From NCBI RefSeq assembly GCF_006265175.1, contig NZ_VDCQ01000089.1, positions 1-33,399 on the forward strand: 33,399 nucleotides of DNA, in the 5' to 3' direction. Below the pieces are notes generated by a model. It saw only the letters and a list, made by a program, of their open reading frames with translations. It searched no databases and was not told the DNA's origin. The position numbers and the translations under genes were made by a program. Shown in pieces: positions 32,351 through 33,399 of this stretch. Position 1 is the stretch's first letter; each line of letters opens with the position of its first letter. The stretch comes from Paenibacillus hemerocallicola. GTDB lineage: Bacteria; Bacillota; Bacilli; Paenibacillales; NBRC-103111.

Positions 32351-32857
32351 ATGCAATCGACGTTCGCTTCAAAAGCAGAGCTTCAGGATTATTTGGACAA
32401 AAATTACAATAGTCAGTCGCCATTAAAAACGGCTGCCACTGATATTAAATTTAGAATTGACATTAACGATAATACTAAAATAGGATACGATTATTTAGTT
32501 TCATTTGGTTATAATCTAGCTTCAGTAGATATAGCACTTGTCGAAATCGAAAATAAAAGTGCCAACGGAAAAGAAATCGCAAATCAAACAAGAAAACAAA
32601 TAAAAGACTTCATTGAAAAAATGGCCAGAGATATTATCTCTAGAGCACCTGATAAAAAGTTTAAAGTTGAAACAAATAATAGTGAGTATAAATATAAATA
32701 TATAAAAGTTGATTGGCAGATCAATGTAGAAAATATATGGGCTAATTATGATTTTAAAAAAGGAATTCCTTCGATTGCTGCAAGATATGATTCTCCATTC
32801 ACGCACTATGACGAGACAGTTCTTTCAACATTTAGATGGGCACCACCAATACGATAG
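32351..32857 (+). CDS. Hypothetical protein (168 aa), start uncertain
   Basis: An AT-rich gene encoding a soluble, lysine-rich product with a helix-rich centre (NQTRKQIKDFIEKMARDIIS) between beta-rich segments (TDIKFRIDINDNTKIGYDYL, YKYIKVDWQINVENIWANYD). ATG 32351 has no ribosome binding site. In-frame sequence upstream back to ATG 32222 looks coding but contains a TGA at 32300. The composition differs sharply from the GC-rich left part of the window, suggesting acquisition. The end (YDETVLSTFRWAPPIR) looks natural. I recognise no family. It is followed by ACGG repeat copy B. Confidence 0.5.
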   Translation: MQSTFASKAELQDYLDKNYNSQSPLKTAATDIKFRIDINDNTKIGYDYLVSFGYNLASVDIALVEIENKSANGKEIANQTRKQIKDFIEKMARDIISRAPDKKFKVETNNSEYKYKYIKVDWQINVENIWANYDFKKGIPSIAARYDSPFTHYDETVLSTFRWAPPIR

Positions 32858-32924
32858 AAGGGTCTGCTTACTGGGCTACTAATAATCGCATTATCAATTA
32901 ATAATACATCCCAAGATTAAGCTA

Positions 32925-33002
32925 AACGGGTACGATAGTGGAATTAGAAAGGGAGCAGACGACGTGGCAACTGCTCCCTTTCTTCATTGAAGTAACGGGC
33001 AG
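32925..33002 (+). repeat. ACGG-motif hairpin repeat, copy B (complete)
   Basis: AACGGGTACGATAGTGGAAT (32925-32944) is followed by a perfect 13-base hairpin, 32946-32958 with 32971-32983 (AGAAAGGGAGCAG core), a TTC-rich flank, and a second motif TAACGGGCAG (32993-33002). It is the most complete member and 50 bases match copy A at 23406 almost exactly. It lies 68 bases after the stop of the preceding gene and could act as its terminator. Confidence 0.8.
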
Positions 33003-33127
33003 ATTTGCGTAATTGACTGGAAGGAATTTGAAATAATTTAATGAATTATTATTAGTTGGTTTTTGTTCTTTTTGGTGGTGTGTATTTTGACTTATTAGTC
33101 CCGAACAAATAGGAAATTGGACATTGG
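33003..33127. other. Gene-free stretch
   Basis: AT-rich sequence without start signals or recognisable families lies between repeat copy B and the TGTCGGA-motif terminator. Confidence 0.4.
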
Positions 33128-33181
33128 TGTCGGACGTCAAGAACATAGCCCGATTCAAACCCGCATAACTTGCGGGTTTTT
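33128..33181 (+). terminator. TGTCGGA-motif terminator, copy 2
   Basis: TGTCGGACGTCAAGAACATA (from 33128) precedes the hairpin ACCCGC/GCGGGT (33159-33164 with 33172-33177) and a T-run. Compared with copy 1 at 23716, the second stem base pair changed from G-C to C-G with pairing kept. Confidence 0.75.
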
Positions 33182-33190
33182 GTTTTTATA

Positions 33191-33259
33191 GGGTCAAGTT
33201 CTTGTCGCGGACGAACGACAAGAACTTGACCCTTTTATCGAAGTAAAGTGGGGGTGGCT
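33191..33259. repeat. 17-bp stem hairpin and GACAAGAACTTGACC block, copy 2
   Basis: GGGTCAAGTTCTTGTCG (33191-33207) pairs perfectly with 33216-33232 around eight bases, followed by CTTTTAT. From 33217 the 43-base block shared with 30516-30558 begins. In copy 1 the loop is absent, leaving a plain palindrome. Confidence 0.75.
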
Positions 33260-33264
33260 AAACT

Positions 33265-33309
33265 ACGGGCAGATTAGCTCAATGAAGCGACCTTTCTGAG
33301 GTCGCTTTT
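33265..33309 (+). repeat. ACGG-motif hairpin repeat, copy C
   Basis: ACGGGCAGATTAGCT (33265-33280 region) precedes the perfect hairpin GCGACCT/AGGTCGC (33287-33293 with 33299-33305) and TTTT. The motif matches the second motif of copy B, and the stem is again unrelated to other copies. Confidence 0.7.
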
Positions 33310-33399
33310 GCTATTGAAGGAGAGTAGGACAGAAGCAAGCGATCGAGTTTACAAGCGGTGGGCTGCCCTAAACTCAGACGGCGTCGTCTGCAGCTTTTT

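Noticed and set aside
30565-33309. ACGG repeats as integron attC sites
   Set aside because: The constant motifs are direct, not inverted, repeats around the hairpin, the GTTRRRY/RYYYAAC core layout is missing, and no integrase is seen.
1-33399. tRNA or rRNA genes
   Set aside because: I found no cloverleaf with a GTTCGANNC T-loop context or rRNA core sequence on either strand.

Overview
The window looks like a Firmicute chromosome, most likely Paenibacillus or a close relative. The reasons are strong GGAGG-type ribosome binding sites, sigma-A promoters, many lipoprotein solute-binding proteins (SBPs), a very large secreted polysaccharide-degrading enzyme, and LacI, AraC and GntR regulators. 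The genus is inferred from gene content and style, not from a marker gene. The left two thirds are GC-rich; the last 5 kb are more AT-rich and hold small genes I do not recognise.

Region 1 (1-5.4 kb) is a LacI-controlled operon: lacI, then a 356-bp gap with three copies of one palindromic operator laid over two possible promoters, then a CapA-like metallophosphatase, an SBP lipoprotein and an M55 (DppA-like) D-aminopeptidase. Region 2 (5.4-7.4 kb) is debris: a broken glycosidase, an AraC regulator whose 5' end is fused to foreign DNA, and the orphan 3' end of a large secreted protein. Region 3 (7.6-17.6 kb) is a polysaccharide module: a GntR helix-turn-helix protein whose sensor half is an SBP, then an SBP lipoprotein with its own promoter, an 1801-residue heparinase II/III-like lyase and a Gfo/Idh/MocA oxidoreductase. 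Region 4 (17.6-25.4 kb) is dominated by decay: an IS1182-type remnant, a frameshifted AraC gene, a sialidase cut at its 3' end by an IS110 element that abuts a second truncated IS110, IS21-like end repeats, and a dead IS630 gene.

Region 5 (25.7-29.5 kb) is the most striking. One open reading frame joins an ECF sigma factor (sigma-2 and sigma-4), an apparently inactive peptidase-MA-like domain, and a complete SBP domain with no signal peptide. It is followed 28 bases later by a lipoprotein SBP that is clearly homologous to the fused SBP domain. With the GntR-SBP fusion this makes two cases in one window where a transcription protein carries a cytoplasmic SBP and sits beside a secreted SBP. The window has five SBP domains and no transporter permease or ATPase. 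My inference is that SBP folds have been recruited here as intracellular ligand sensors paired with surface binding proteins.

Region 6 (29.5-33.4 kb) is a row of small unknown genes. Most gaps in it hold a repeat: a conserved AACGGnnACGATAGT-like motif followed by a hairpin whose sequence differs from copy to copy. The same repeat occurs among the IS debris at 23.4-24.4 kb. A second repeat family (TGTCGGA-GTCAA motif, hairpin, T-run) and blocks sharing GACAAGAACTTGACC are interspersed with it.
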